The notes: generated from the sequence alone by a model not told the origin. Shown: positions 34,770 through 43,891, counted from the first letter of the stretch. The stretch: DNA of 64,000 nucleotides from Sabulibacter ruber (GCF_017355955.1 NZ_JAFFID010000005.1:1-64000), one strand, 5' to 3'. Program-made: numbers and translations.

Positions 34770-34792
34770 TCACTGCTTGATATAGAAATGGG

Positions 34793-34826
34793 AACTCCCC
34801 ATCTGCCATTTGGTGGGTGGGGAGTT
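34793..34826 (+). terminator. Terminator of the ABC-F gene
   Basis: A 9-bp stem aactcccca / tggggagtt (34793-34801 with 34818-34826) and a T run. Confidence 0.75.
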
Positions 34827-34853
34827 TTTTGTTTCGGACATTTAAGGTAAAAC

Positions 34854-35020
34854 GTAGCGGCGTTACACTGTAACGCCGTGGTTCCATGAAACGAGGAAGA
34901 TTCACTCAACAAAGCCCTTTCTTCCTTGCTAAAAAGCCTTATCTGTTGCAATGTAAGGTTCTTGGCTCTGGAAGCTTCTTTCCTCCGTAGAACCACGTCG
35001 TTACAGTGTAACGACGCTAC
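34854..35020. repeat. Inverted pair of REP palindromes next to the REP transposase
   Basis: Two 21-bp palindromes, cggcgttaca-c-tgtaacgccg at 34858-34878 and cgtcgttaca-g-tgtaacgacg at 34996-35016, in opposite orientation. Each has a gtagc/gctac tag on its outer side and the inner flanks gtggttc/gaaccac are also inverted. The second copy ends 4 bp before the stop of the transposase gene. Confidence 0.9.
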
Positions 35021-35023
35021 AGA

Positions 35024-35572
35024 TTACTCCTTGAAAAATTGGTCTTCTTGCCAATTTGCGGGATTGGATAGAATGTAGTTCTCAATGAGTAGTAATTCAC
35101 GACTGTTTCTAATGATGCGGTCATGGAAGCGAGGCTGCCAACTAAAGGGTTCTGTACTCACGCTTTTTATCATGTTGGTACAGGCAGCTTTGTAAGAACC
35201 TATGATTCTAGAAATAGAACCTGCTTTGGGAGACAATGCTGCCATAGCGTTCCTGCTATCTTTCAGCTCTCCGTCCGCCGCTACACTGTCGGCTTCCTGC
35301 GCCACCTCCTCCAACCCAATAATGCCATGCACATGGTTAGGCATTACCACAAACTCACCCAAAAATACATGGGGCCAATGATCCTCTAGCTCCAGCCAGT
35401 ACGCATGGGCGATAAGCCCCTCATCAGACAACTTCATTTGGCCGTTCTTCACCTCCCCAAAGTATGGAAGGCGGTCTTTGGTACAGATCGTGATGAAGTA
35501 CAAGCCTTCCCACCGGTAATCATAACCAGCAAGGCGGCGGGTTTTCTTACTAAAGGTGTCATACTTCGGCAT
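35024..35572 (-). CDS. REP-associated tyrosine transposase (RAYT)
   Basis: A 182-residue single-strand transposase of the Y1/HUH type. The metal-binding HUH motif is His80-Val-His82 in VVMPNHVHGI, and the probable catalytic tyrosine is Tyr166 in LIENYILSNPANW. The start is placed at MPKYDTFSKKTRRL, the usual N-terminus. Members bind short palindromic REP sequences and are thought to spread them; they do not have the terminal repeats of an insertion sequence. Here the REP palindromes are present on both sides (34854-35020 and 35662-35686), and two more occur near 45031. The stretch 92-118 between the two motifs is poorly conserved. Confidence 0.9.
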   Translation of the reverse strand: MPKYDTFSKKTRRLAGYDYRWEGLYFITICTKDRLPYFGEVKNGQMKLSDEGLIAHAYWLELEDHWPHVFLGEFVVMPNHVHGIIGLEEVAQEADSVAADGELKDSRNAMAALSPKAGSISRIIGSYKAACTNMIKSVSTEPFSWQPRFHDRIIRNSRELLLIENYILSNPANWQEDQFFKE

Positions 35573-35661
35573 AGGCTGCAGACCTAAAATCAACTATTTA
35601 GCCCAAACGGACCAAACACCTGAAAGGATACCATGCCCAAGCCTTTACCAAAGACGTCCTC

Positions 35662-35686
35662 GTAGCGTCGTTACACTGTAACGACG
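35662..35686 (+). repeat. REP palindrome upstream of the RAYT gene
   Basis: gtagc followed by cgtcgttaca-c-tgtaacgacg at 35666-35686, in the same orientation as the first copy at 34858. Confidence 0.85.
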
Positions 35687-35786
35687 TTGGTGCTACGCAG
35701 CAATACCTTTCCACTTCAGAAACAGGCTCTATTCTCCTGTTACTAAATAAAAACCTCGTTTTAGATCCATTTTCACCAAAAAGCCT

Positions 35787-36713
35787 TCAAAACACCTTCT
35801 GATACAAATTCTTCTCCGGCTCATTTTCCACGTGCCGTACTTCCAGAATTTCAAACACATTCTTCCTGATAGTATGCGCGATGTCGCCGGTGGGCAGGTC
35901 GTTGCAATCCAGCCCGAAGGGGTCTTCAATTTCCTCGGCCATGAGCTGCACGCCTAGAAAAGCGAAGGCAATGAACATCACAAACAGAATGGCAAAGTAC
36001 CCGAAATGCGGAATCAGGCCGAAGGGCAGAATGCCGGTGTACACCATGATGTACAGCTTGAGGTACACGTTATAAGAAAACGGAATGGGTGTTTTCCTGA
36101 TGCGCTCACAGGCGCCGGTTACCTCCAGCAGGGCTTGCGTATGCACCTTCAGGTTCAGGTGGTCTTCGCCGGCTATGTCGCCGTTTCGGAAGCTCTGCTG
36201 AATGCGGTGCTGGATTTGCCAGGCCAGAAAACTTGGCAGGTGTGCTTTACTGGCGTATAGCTGGTGCTCTTCCGGCGAGAGGAAAATGAGGTCCTCCAGC
36301 TGCACGCCTTTCCGGAGGTGTTCTTTCAGGGTATAGCCGAAGTTGGCCAGGTGCACGGCCAGAAACCGACGGGTATCCAGGTCTTCATCGGGGAGGGCGG
36401 CGTGTGCCATCACCGCCAGGTTGCGGGTGTCATTTACTAGGCGGCCCCAGAGCTGGCGGCCTTCCCACCAACGGTCATAGGCGCTATTGGTCCGGAACAC
36501 CAGCAGAATGGAAAGCACAATACCCAGCAGGGAAAATACGCTGCCATCAATTTTCCAGGGGGAAAGTTGCAGTACATCCAGGGTGAGAAAGGCAATGACG
36601 GCCGTGATAGCACCCATGATCAGCGTGTGCTGCATAATGCGTTTCATGGTGTAACTCACCCATAGGTGCCGTACGTCGCGCAGCCAGCTTTTATTTGCCT
36701 CATAGACAATCAT
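35787..36713 (-). CDS. Bestrophin-family anion channel
   Basis: A 308-residue membrane protein of the bestrophin/UPF0187 family. It has the diagnostic LLVFRTNSAYDRWWEGRQLW block after the second helix (about 70-90), four membrane segments and a C-terminal IPHFGYFAILFVMFIAFAFL stretch. The PFGLDCNDLP motif near the end is the family's conserved cytoplasmic segment. Bacterial bestrophins form pentameric channels; some conduct cations. The gene's start overlaps the zinc-finger gene upstream by 4 bp, so it is translated with the redox/kinase cluster. Confidence 0.9.
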   Translation of the reverse strand: MIVYEANKSWLRDVRHLWVSYTMKRIMQHTLIMGAITAVIAFLTLDVLQLSPWKIDGSVFSLLGIVLSILLVFRTNSAYDRWWEGRQLWGRLVNDTRNLAVMAHAALPDEDLDTRRFLAVHLANFGYTLKEHLRKGVQLEDLIFLSPEEHQLYASKAHLPSFLAWQIQHRIQQSFRNGDIAGEDHLNLKVHTQALLEVTGACERIRKTPIPFSYNVYLKLYIMVYTGILPFGLIPHFGYFAILFVMFIAFAFLGVQLMAEEIEDPFGLDCNDLPTGDIAHTIRKNVFEILEVRHVENEPEKNLYQKVF

Positions 36714-36988
36714 AGGGCAGGCAGGGGCATAAAGAGTTCATCAGGATAACACCAGGCCCAGCTTTCGCCCGGCTCTGCTGAGGAGACCACCGGGTGACCT
36801 GTTTCCAGGAAGTGCTGCGTAGCGTGCCGGTTAGGCGAGGAGTCACAGCAATGCACTTGGCCGCAGGTTTGGCACAGGCGCAGGTGCACCCAGGCGCTGC
36901 CCATGGCCAGACACTGGTTGCACACCATTACAGTAGGTTTCAACAGTTTCTCCTTGGCAGGAAGGTGCGTACAATAGGTAGGTTCCAT
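36710..36988 (-). CDS. UBP-type zinc-finger protein
   Basis: A 92-residue protein made of one UBP-type zinc finger: ligands include Cys6-His8, then a CxxC (VCNQCLAMG), CQTCGQVHCC and the terminal HATQHFLETGHPVV, spaced as in ubiquitin-specific protease zinc fingers. In eukaryotes the fold binds free ubiquitin tails; its partner in bacteria is unknown. It sits between a bestrophin gene (4-bp overlap) and the receiver/reductase fusion gene (12-bp gap), so it is part of one transcript. I infer that it reads out a product of the neighbours. Confidence 0.88.
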   Translation of the reverse strand: MEPTYCTHLPAKEKLLKPTVMVCNQCLAMGSAWVHLRLCQTCGQVHCCDSSPNRHATQHFLETGHPVVSSAEPGESWAWCYPDELFMPLPAL

Positions 36989-37000
36989 AGGGAGAGAGGC

Positions 37001-38662
37001 TTAGTTTTCGGCGAGGTATTCGTGCACGTATTTGATGGCCATGGCGCCTTCGCCCACCGCCGAGGCAACGCGGTTCATGGCTCCGGCCCGCACATCGCCG
37101 GCGGCAAAAATGCCGGGTACGCAGGTCTCCAGCAGGTACGGGTCGCGGGAAAGTTTCCAGCTTTTCTGGTAGGTGGGGTACTTGAGCAGGTCTTTGCCGG
37201 TCTCAATACAGCCTTTGGAATTCTTGATAATGTCCAGCTTGATCCAGTCAGTGAAGGGTTTGGAGCCAATGTAGATGAAAAGCGCATCGGCGGGTACCGT
37301 TTTCCGGGTGTTTTCCTGAATGTTGCTCAAAACCAGTTCCTGCAGTTTCTGGTCGCCGTGGGCTTCTACCACCTCGGTGTAGGGGAGGAGCTGGATGTTG
37401 GGCGTATCCTCCAGCTGCGTAATCAGGTACTGCGACATGGTGGAACTCAAATCTCCCTTCCGGATGAGGATATACACATTAGCCGCAAACTTAGAGAGGT
37501 GCAAAGCACCTTGGCCTGCGGAGTTGCCTCCACCCACCAGGTACACCTGCTTGCCTTTGAAAGCATGGGCTTCGGTCATGGCGGCGCCGTAGTAAATACC
37601 TGCCCCGGTGAATTCCTCTACGCCCTTGGCTTCTAGTTTGCGGTAATCTACCCCCGTGGTAATAATAAGGCTGCGGGAACAGATTTCGCTTCCGTTGGCC
37701 AGAGTCAGGATTTTGTACTGGTCTTTCAGCCGGATGTCAATCACCTCCTGCGGGGCCAGAAACTCGGTGCCCAGACGGGTGGCCTGCACAATGGCGCGGT
37801 GGGCCAGATCGCTGCCGCTTAACCCATTGGGGAAGCCCAGGTAATTCTCAATGCGTGAGCTGCTGCCCGCCTGTCCGCCGGGCGCGCGTTTGTCTATCAG
37901 GAGGGTTTTCAGGCCTTCTGAGGCACCGTAAACTGCCCCCGCCAGACCAGCCGGACCCGCACCTATCAAGACCACGTCATACAACAGGTTGTCAGCGTTA
38001 GCTTTCAGCCCCATTTTCTGGGCGAGGACCGGGATCTCTGGTTGGCAGAGAAAGGAGCCGTCCTCAAAGAAAACGGTGGGCAGCTGGCTATGCTCCAGGT
38101 TGTTCAGGCGTAGCAATTCCTGAGCGCTGGGGTGTTCTTCCACATCCTGCCACTGAAACGGAAACAAGTTAGCGGCCAGAAAATCCTTGAGATGGTGCGA
38201 CTTGGGCGACCACTGATAGCCAATCACGCGCAGACCGGTCCACTCAGGAATGTAAGAGGCTTGCCACTCGTCCAGTAGATCGGTCATAACGGGGTACAGC
38301 CGTTCCTCTGGCGGGTCCCAGGGCTTAAGCAGGTAGTAGTGCAGGCCCACGGCATTAATGGCTTTGATGGCCGCTTCGGTGTCTGAGTAGGCGGTGAGCA
38401 GGACCCGTTTGGCGTCTGGGTAGAGGGTGAGGGCCTGTTCCAGAAAATCCACGCCCTGCATCTCAGGCATGCGTTGGTCAGAGATAAACAAGGCCACCGT
38501 CTCGTTCTGGTTTTTCAGGACCTTCAGGCTTTCCAGTGCTTCCTTCGCCGAGGTGGTGCCCAACACCTTGTACTCCTTCCGGTACTGCTGCCGAATGTCC
38601 CGCACCAGCGCTTTGAGTACCTGCGGATCATCGTCTACCGCGAAAATAATGGGTTGTTTCAT
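37001..38662 (-). CDS. Receiver - glutaredoxin-like - thioredoxin reductase-like fusion
   Basis: A 553-residue three-domain protein. (1) Receiver domain 1-135 with Asp10-Asp11-Asp12, phospho-acceptor Asp62 (FISDQRMPE) and Lys113-type Lys (YYLLKPWD). (2) A glutaredoxin-like fold at about 143-225 (VIGYQWSPKSHHLKDFL, then LPTVFFEDGS) in which the active-site CxxC is replaced by SPKS. (3) A thioredoxin-reductase-like FAD/NAD(P) domain (LIGAGPAGLAGAVYG, GGQAGSSSRIENYLG, YLVGGGNSAGQGA) in which the CxxC position reads GAGIYYGAAMTEA. It probably binds FAD and NADPH but cannot do dithiol exchange. Directly downstream of a histidine kinase (34-bp gap), which should phosphorylate Asp62. Confidence 0.9.
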   Translation of the reverse strand: MKQPIIFAVDDDPQVLKALVRDIRQQYRKEYKVLGTTSAKEALESLKVLKNQNETVALFISDQRMPEMQGVDFLEQALTLYPDAKRVLLTAYSDTEAAIKAINAVGLHYYLLKPWDPPEERLYPVMTDLLDEWQASYIPEWTGLRVIGYQWSPKSHHLKDFLAANLFPFQWQDVEEHPSAQELLRLNNLEHSQLPTVFFEDGSFLCQPEIPVLAQKMGLKANADNLLYDVVLIGAGPAGLAGAVYGASEGLKTLLIDKRAPGGQAGSSSRIENYLGFPNGLSGSDLAHRAIVQATRLGTEFLAPQEVIDIRLKDQYKILTLANGSEICSRSLIITTGVDYRKLEAKGVEEFTGAGIYYGAAMTEAHAFKGKQVYLVGGGNSAGQGALHLSKFAANVYILIRKGDLSSTMSQYLITQLEDTPNIQLLPYTEVVEAHGDQKLQELVLSNIQENTRKTVPADALFIYIGSKPFTDWIKLDIIKNSKGCIETGKDLLKYPTYQKSWKLSRDPYLLETCVPGIFAAGDVRAGAMNRVASAVGEGAMAIKYVHEYLAEN

Positions 38663-38696
38663 GTGTATTTCCCAGGAAAATGTGAGAAAGTAGTAT

Positions 38697-40088
38697 CTAA
38701 TCCAGCGGAAGCTGAACCGTGAATTCTGTCTGCCCAGGCACAGATTTTACCGAAATGTCTGCCCCGTGGTGCTGAATGATCTTGCGCACAATGTCTAAGC
38801 CCAGGCCTGTTCCTTTGCCCACGGGTTTGGTGGTGAAGAAAGGGTCAAAGATGCGGCTCAGGGCCTCGGCGGGAATGCCGCTGCCATTGTCCTGTATCCT
38901 GACTTTCACCCAGTGCCTTTCTGCCCAGGCGGTAATGTCCAGCGTGCCGTCCGGGGGGAGGGCATCAATAGCGTTGTCTATGATATTGGTCCAGACCTGG
39001 TTGATCTCGCCGGGGAACACCCGTACCGGCGGCAAATCTGCCGGAAACGTTTGCGTGACTTTAATGCGTTTCTCCCGCAGCTTATGGCCCAGCATGGTTA
39101 AGGTGCTCTGGATGCCATCTTGCAGAGAAACCGATTGTTTGTCCTGGCCCTGATCCATGTGCGAGTACACTTTCACTGCCCGTACCAAATCAAAAATGCG
39201 CTGCGACGCGGTCTGGATGTCACAAATGGCGCGTTCGGTGCTGAGGGCGCTGGCTATCCATTCCAGCACCTCGTTGAGGTATTGCCCCTCCAGAATCTTG
39301 TCTAACCGGTCCAGTTCTTCCACGGCCAGGTTCGTGTCCACAAAGACCTCGGCCAGCGCGTACGGGTCTTCCAGGTTCCGTTCCTCCATCCACTCCAGTA
39401 GTTCCTCTTCCAGTTGGTCCCGCTCCAGCAGGCCCAAAGTGCAGGGAGTACAATTCTCTATTTTGGTGAAGGTAAAATCCACTACCTCGTCTACCTGCTC
39501 CGGCTTCAAGCGCATCATCATGACCCGCTTGAACTTCTGGGGCACGTTGTGGTGAATGCGCAGCAGTTCAGAAGAGCTCCGCACAATTGCCGCCGAGGGG
39601 TTATTGAGTTCGTGCGCCAGCCCCGCCGACAGCTTGCCCAACGCCATGAGTTTTTCATTGAGTTGCTGCTTCTGGGTAAAGTCACGCACGCGGTCGGTCA
39701 TGAAGCTTACCAACACCTGCAGCAATTCTGGGTGGTTGCGCTCCAGTTCCAGAAAGTGACGTTTGTGCAGCGCCAACAGCAACGTAGGCTCTGTCGCCTC
39801 CGCATTGCCGGCCGAATGGGTAAGCCTGGAAAACGGCAGCACTCCGGTAATGTCGCCTTTCTTGTAAACCCCCACCGATTTGAGCTGTCCGTTTTGCTCC
39901 AGGCTGAGCTCCAGTTGTCCCTCCAGCAGCAGGTACATGTTCTCTGAAGGGTCTCCTTTCCTGAACAGAAACTGACCGGGAAGCAGCTCCAGCAGTTCGC
40001 CGGTTTCCACCCACCAGGTAAGCTGTTCCAGGGGTACCTGTTCAAATAACGTTAGCCCTTTTAACTCTGCTGCGGCGGTGGTTTTCAT
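38697..40088 (-). CDS. Histidine kinase with N-terminal cNMP-binding-like domain
   Basis: A 463-residue cytoplasmic kinase. The N-terminal 125 residues resemble a cyclic-nucleotide/CRP sensor barrel (ELLPGQFLFRKGDPSENMYLLLEG), but the phosphate-binding cassette expected near 82-98 is altered, so cNMP binding is doubtful. The dimerisation helix carries His159 (LSAGLAHELNNPSAAIV). A long helical spacer with CTPCTLG follows, then the ATPase domain (TNIIDNAIDAL, IQDNGSGIP, GKGTGLGLDIVRKI). No membrane segment. The receiver fusion downstream is its obvious partner. The likely promoter is upstream of 40088. Confidence 0.92.
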   Translation of the reverse strand: MKTTAAAELKGLTLFEQVPLEQLTWWVETGELLELLPGQFLFRKGDPSENMYLLLEGQLELSLEQNGQLKSVGVYKKGDITGVLPFSRLTHSAGNAEATEPTLLLALHKRHFLELERNHPELLQVLVSFMTDRVRDFTQKQQLNEKLMALGKLSAGLAHELNNPSAAIVRSSSELLRIHHNVPQKFKRVMMMRLKPEQVDEVVDFTFTKIENCTPCTLGLLERDQLEEELLEWMEERNLEDPYALAEVFVDTNLAVEELDRLDKILEGQYLNEVLEWIASALSTERAICDIQTASQRIFDLVRAVKVYSHMDQGQDKQSVSLQDGIQSTLTMLGHKLREKRIKVTQTFPADLPPVRVFPGEINQVWTNIIDNAIDALPPDGTLDITAWAERHWVKVRIQDNGSGIPAEALSRIFDPFFTTKPVGKGTGLGLDIVRKIIQHHGADISVKSVPGQTEFTVQLPLD

Positions 40089-40190
40089 GGCTTTTCAGGT
40101 AAGGTTACGTGGGTTCAATATAATGAAAATCAGGAGATAAGCGGTGTTACGGGATTGTTAATTCGTGCCTTGGAATAGGGACGGTATAAA

Positions 40191-40227
40191 ACAAGCGAGC
40201 CGCTTGCCTTAGGCAAGCGGCTCGTGT
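40191..40227 (-). terminator. Terminator of the 40340 gene
   Basis: A 13-bp core stem (40196-40208 with 40212-40224) extended by aca/tgt, about 110 bp past the stop of the minus-strand gene. Confidence 0.7.
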
Positions 40228-40339
40228 AGGAAGGAGGGTGAGAAAGATTTCTTCAGGAATAATAGTTGGAAGCTTAACCTGCACGTGTTCTGCCTACCTT
40301 CAAAGGGAGGACAAAAAAATGTAGGTTGCCTGAAACAGG

Positions 40340-43300
40340 TTACAGCGCCACCTTATACTCTTTCAACACCGGTACAGAGGTAGCCTGTACTTTTTGGCGG
40401 TACTGCGCCCAGGAAGTGGAAAAGAAGGTGTTCACCTGGTCAATGGCTTCTTTGGTCAACGTCTCGGCCTGCTCTATCAATTGCGTTTCCGTTGTGGTGA
40501 CCGGTGCGTTGCGGGACAGGTAAGAACGGGCCTCATTCAGTTTAGACAGCGGGGTTAACTGATTCAATCGGCCGTACCCTTGGCGCGAAAGCGTTTTGCC
40601 CTGGATGAACTCACGGTGATTCTTGATGGAGTCCTGCATGGCGCGGGTGGCTTTTTGTAAATCCGCGGACTCTTTGCCGCTGGTCACACGCAGTTGGGCG
40701 GTCACGGCTTCGGCGGCCTCAGTAGCTTCCTGCAGACGGTCCAGTGCCTCGGTGAGTTGCTGAGTGCTTTTGTTCAGGCGTTCCTGCAATTGCCGGCGAG
40801 CCACCATGTGCTCTTTCTGGTACGGGATGCGCGGGTCTGCTTGCACTGTAAGCAGGGTAGAATCTTTGCTGCTGCCGTAGTGCATCACCACTTTGTATTG
40901 GCCCGGCATCACCTGACCTCCGGCTGGCTCGCCACCCCGCTGACTACGGTTGCCCCCGGGTTGCCGGATGCCGCGCTCGGTCAAGTTCCAGTTAGTGGTT
41001 TGGAAACCTAAGGTAGAATCGGGTTTCTGCCGCAGCGTACGGATGAGTCTGTTCTCAGCATCATAGATGCGAATGATCACCGAATCTGGTTGAGCAGAGG
41101 TGCGGGCAGTTGCTGTAGTGGCCGCGTTTTCTTTAGCGGGCATAGCAGTAGGCATGCTCTCACCGGTTTCTTTGTTCACCACCGTAGCCGGCATTTTCTT
41201 CTTTGAGGCTGCTTTCCTGGATGGTGCTGGAGTTGGGGTAGAAGCCTTCGGTTTGATGTAATAGCTCAGCGTGGCCCCGGTAGGACGGTTGGTGGCCTGG
41301 TACAGGTTATCGGCATCGGAGGCATACCCGGGAGCTGAGGCGTAAGAGGCCAGATACGCTTCTGACGGTTCAAATACCGCCAAAGGTTTGTCCAGGGCTT
41401 TACCGCCCGTGGCAGCCAGTTTACGTAACGGACGGATGTTGTCCAGCACGTACACGGCCCGGCCGAAGGTACCAAGGACCAGATCAGCTTCACGCTCCTG
41501 AATCACCATATCCATCACGGGTACTGCCGGTAATCCCTGGGTCCACTGGGTCCAGTCTTTGCCTTCGTTGAGACTCACCCACAAGCCGTGTTCAGTGCCG
41601 GCAAACATGAGTTTTGGTTCTTTCGGGTCCTGAATGAACGAGAGGGCATAGCCACGTACTTTCTTGTCGTCTACCAGACGCGTCCAGGTTTTGCCATAGT
41701 CTACAGTGCGGTAGATGTAGGGGCTGAAGTCCTTCCCAAAGCGGTAATGGTTGGCCACCACAAACGCCTCACCGGCGCGGTGGCGGGAAGCGGTGATCTG
41801 CGGAATCCAGGCCTCGGCGGGTAAACCGGGCAGGCGGTCGCGCAGGTTCGTCCAGGTTTTACCGCCGTCTCGGGTAAGCTGCACGTGCCCGTCATCGGTG
41901 CCTACCCAAATCACGCCTTTTTCCACGGCGCTAGGGGCCACGGTAAGGATGGTGTTGTGGTTCTCCGCCGAGGTAACATCCAGGCTCAAGCCGCCGCTAT
42001 CGTGTTGTTTTTGCTGCTCGGGGTTGTTACGGGTAAGATCCGGGGAAATGGTCTGCCAGGTCAGGCCTTCATCAGTGGAATAGTGCAGGTACTGGCTGGC
42101 GTAGTACACGGCATCTTTGTTGAAAGGGTCCAGGGCAATGGCGGCGTTCCAGTTGAACCGGAGCTTGGTTTTAAGGTCCGGCGCAATGGGCTTGGAAAAC
42201 GTGGTTTGCCCCGTTTGCTTGTCATAGCGGGCCAGGTTACCGCCCTGCGACATGGCGTAGCCGTAGCGGGCATCCTCGGGGTCTGGTACTACGTCAAAGC
42301 CGTCGCCGCCTAGTACCGTTTGCCAGTAGTAATTGCGCAAGCCACCGCGGGTGAAGGTGTAGGCCGGACCGGTCCAGGAGCCGTTGTCCTGCAGGCCGCC
42401 GTACACGTTGTAAGGCACCTCGTTGTCTACGTTGATGTGATAGAATTGCCCCAACGTCAGCATTTCAGGGAAACTCCAGGTCTTTCCCCGGTCTCGGCTG
42501 ATGGCTACCCCGCCGTCATTACCGTCAATCAGCAGGTTGGGGTTATCAGGGTGAATCCAGAAGGCATGGTGATCGGCGTGCACTGCGTCCATGGAGGCCG
42601 TTACCCTGAAGCTTTTGCCGCCGTCTTCGCTCACCGCCACCGGCTGGTAGAGCATGTAAATGCGGTTCTCGTTTTTGGGGTCTACGTAAATCTCGTTGAA
42701 GTAGAAGGCTCGGTTGGTCACAATAGAAGGGTCTTCGGTGACCTTCGTCCATTTCTCGCCGCCGTCGTCTGAGCGGTACAGTCCGTTTTTGTTAGCTTCT
42801 ACCAGGGCGTACATGCGGCTGGGCATGCTGCGGCTCTGCGCCAGGCCTAATCGCCCGAAGTCACCGGCCGGGAGTCCATCGGCAGCACCTTTCTTGCGCC
42901 AGGTTTTGCCACCGTCATACGTGATGTACAAGCCAGAACCCGGCCCGCCCGATTTGAAATCCCAGCCGGTACGGCGGTGTTCCCACATGGCTACCACCAG
43001 TTTGTTGGGGTTGCTGGCATCCATGAACATTTCGGCCACGCCAGACCGCTCATTGGTGAACAGAACCCGCTCCCAGGTCTGGCCGCCGTTGACTGTTTTG
43101 TACAGCCCGCGTTCCGGATGATCTCCGAAAGGCAAACCAATTACCCCGGCGTAGACCACGTCTGGGTTACTTGGGTCAATAGCGATGCGGTGGATGTTGA
43201 AGGTCTTGTCCAGGCCCATTTGTTTCCAGGTGCGGCCGCCGTCCAGGCTTTTGTAAATGCCGTTGCCCATGTTCACTGAGTTGCGCGGATTGCCCTCGCC

Positions 43301-43621
43301 AGTGCCCACCCATACCACGTTGGGGTTGCTCTGCTGAATAGCCACCGCGCCTATGTTGATATTGGGCTGCTCATCAAAGATGGGGGTGAAGGTAGTGCCG
43401 CCGTTCTCGCTTTTCCAGACGCCGCCCGAGGCCGAGCCTACGTAAATAATCTCGGGGTTGCTGACCACGGCATCAATGGCGGTGATGCGTCCGCTCATAA
43501 CGCCGGGGCCAATGCTGCGGGCTTTCATCTGCCCGAACTGCGCCATGGGCACCGTTTGCGCCTGCGCCTGCCCTAAGGCCAGCAAAGACAGAAATAAAAG
43601 TTTGGGTAAAGTTTTCTTCAT
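40340..43621 (-). CDS. Large secreted BNR/VPS10-type beta-propeller protein
   Basis: A 1093-residue protein with signal peptide (ending GQAQAQ). Residues about 25-730 consist of repeated BNR/sortilin-like blades with the Asp-box pattern SxDGGxTW (SLDGGRTWK, YDGGKTWR, RDGGKTWT and others), forming one or two propellers. The C-terminal part contains a Ser/Thr/Ala-rich linker (about 775-840), a strand-rich domain with DAENRLIRTLRQ and YKVVMHYGSSKD, and a long coiled coil (about 945-1010). In Bacteroidota these are annotated as glycosyl hydrolase or sortilin-like proteins; no catalytic activity can be deduced. Confidence 0.88.
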   Translation of the reverse strand: MKKTLPKLLFLSLLALGQAQAQTVPMAQFGQMKARSIGPGVMSGRITAIDAVVSNPEIIYVGSASGGVWKSENGGTTFTPIFDEQPNINIGAVAIQQSNPNVVWVGTGEGNPRNSVNMGNGIYKSLDGGRTWKQMGLDKTFNIHRIAIDPSNPDVVYAGVIGLPFGDHPERGLYKTVNGGQTWERVLFTNERSGVAEMFMDASNPNKLVVAMWEHRRTGWDFKSGGPGSGLYITYDGGKTWRKKGAADGLPAGDFGRLGLAQSRSMPSRMYALVEANKNGLYRSDDGGEKWTKVTEDPSIVTNRAFYFNEIYVDPKNENRIYMLYQPVAVSEDGGKSFRVTASMDAVHADHHAFWIHPDNPNLLIDGNDGGVAISRDRGKTWSFPEMLTLGQFYHINVDNEVPYNVYGGLQDNGSWTGPAYTFTRGGLRNYYWQTVLGGDGFDVVPDPEDARYGYAMSQGGNLARYDKQTGQTTFSKPIAPDLKTKLRFNWNAAIALDPFNKDAVYYASQYLHYSTDEGLTWQTISPDLTRNNPEQQKQHDSGGLSLDVTSAENHNTILTVAPSAVEKGVIWVGTDDGHVQLTRDGGKTWTNLRDRLPGLPAEAWIPQITASRHRAGEAFVVANHYRFGKDFSPYIYRTVDYGKTWTRLVDDKKVRGYALSFIQDPKEPKLMFAGTEHGLWVSLNEGKDWTQWTQGLPAVPVMDMVIQEREADLVLGTFGRAVYVLDNIRPLRKLAATGGKALDKPLAVFEPSEAYLASYASAPGYASDADNLYQATNRPTGATLSYYIKPKASTPTPAPSRKAASKKKMPATVVNKETGESMPTAMPAKENAATTATARTSAQPDSVIIRIYDAENRLIRTLRQKPDSTLGFQTTNWNLTERGIRQPGGNRSQRGGEPAGGQVMPGQYKVVMHYGSSKDSTLLTVQADPRIPYQKEHMVARRQLQERLNKSTQQLTEALDRLQEATEAAEAVTAQLRVTSGKESADLQKATRAMQDSIKNHREFIQGKTLSRQGYGRLNQLTPLSKLNEARSYLSRNAPVTTTETQLIEQAETLTKEAIDQVNTFFSTSWAQYRQKVQATSVPVLKEYKVAL

Positions 43622-43891
43622 AAAGGGTGTTGGTTGTTTGTGTAGGTTGGTTTCAAGTTTCTAAATGTAAGCAAGAAACAGCAGGTTAAGAAAAAGGGGA
43701 GAAGCTTGATTTAGGTCTAGTTTCAGGAAATCAGCCTAAAAATGGCTGGCCGGGTTTTACCAGGAAATAAACTGCCCTAGCACATTGAAGCAGGCGAAAC
43801 CTTAAGGTCATGCCAAACCTGCCTGGAGTCGTTGCCGCAATAAGCCTGTTCTCTTTTTTGCGTATCTTCACAAAACAAACTAGAAACAACC

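Noticed and set aside
35024..35572. Complete IS200/IS605 insertion sequence
   Set aside because: The protein carries the REP-transposase features and is flanked by dispersed REP palindromes rather than by unique IS ends; no TnpB-type gene adjoins it.
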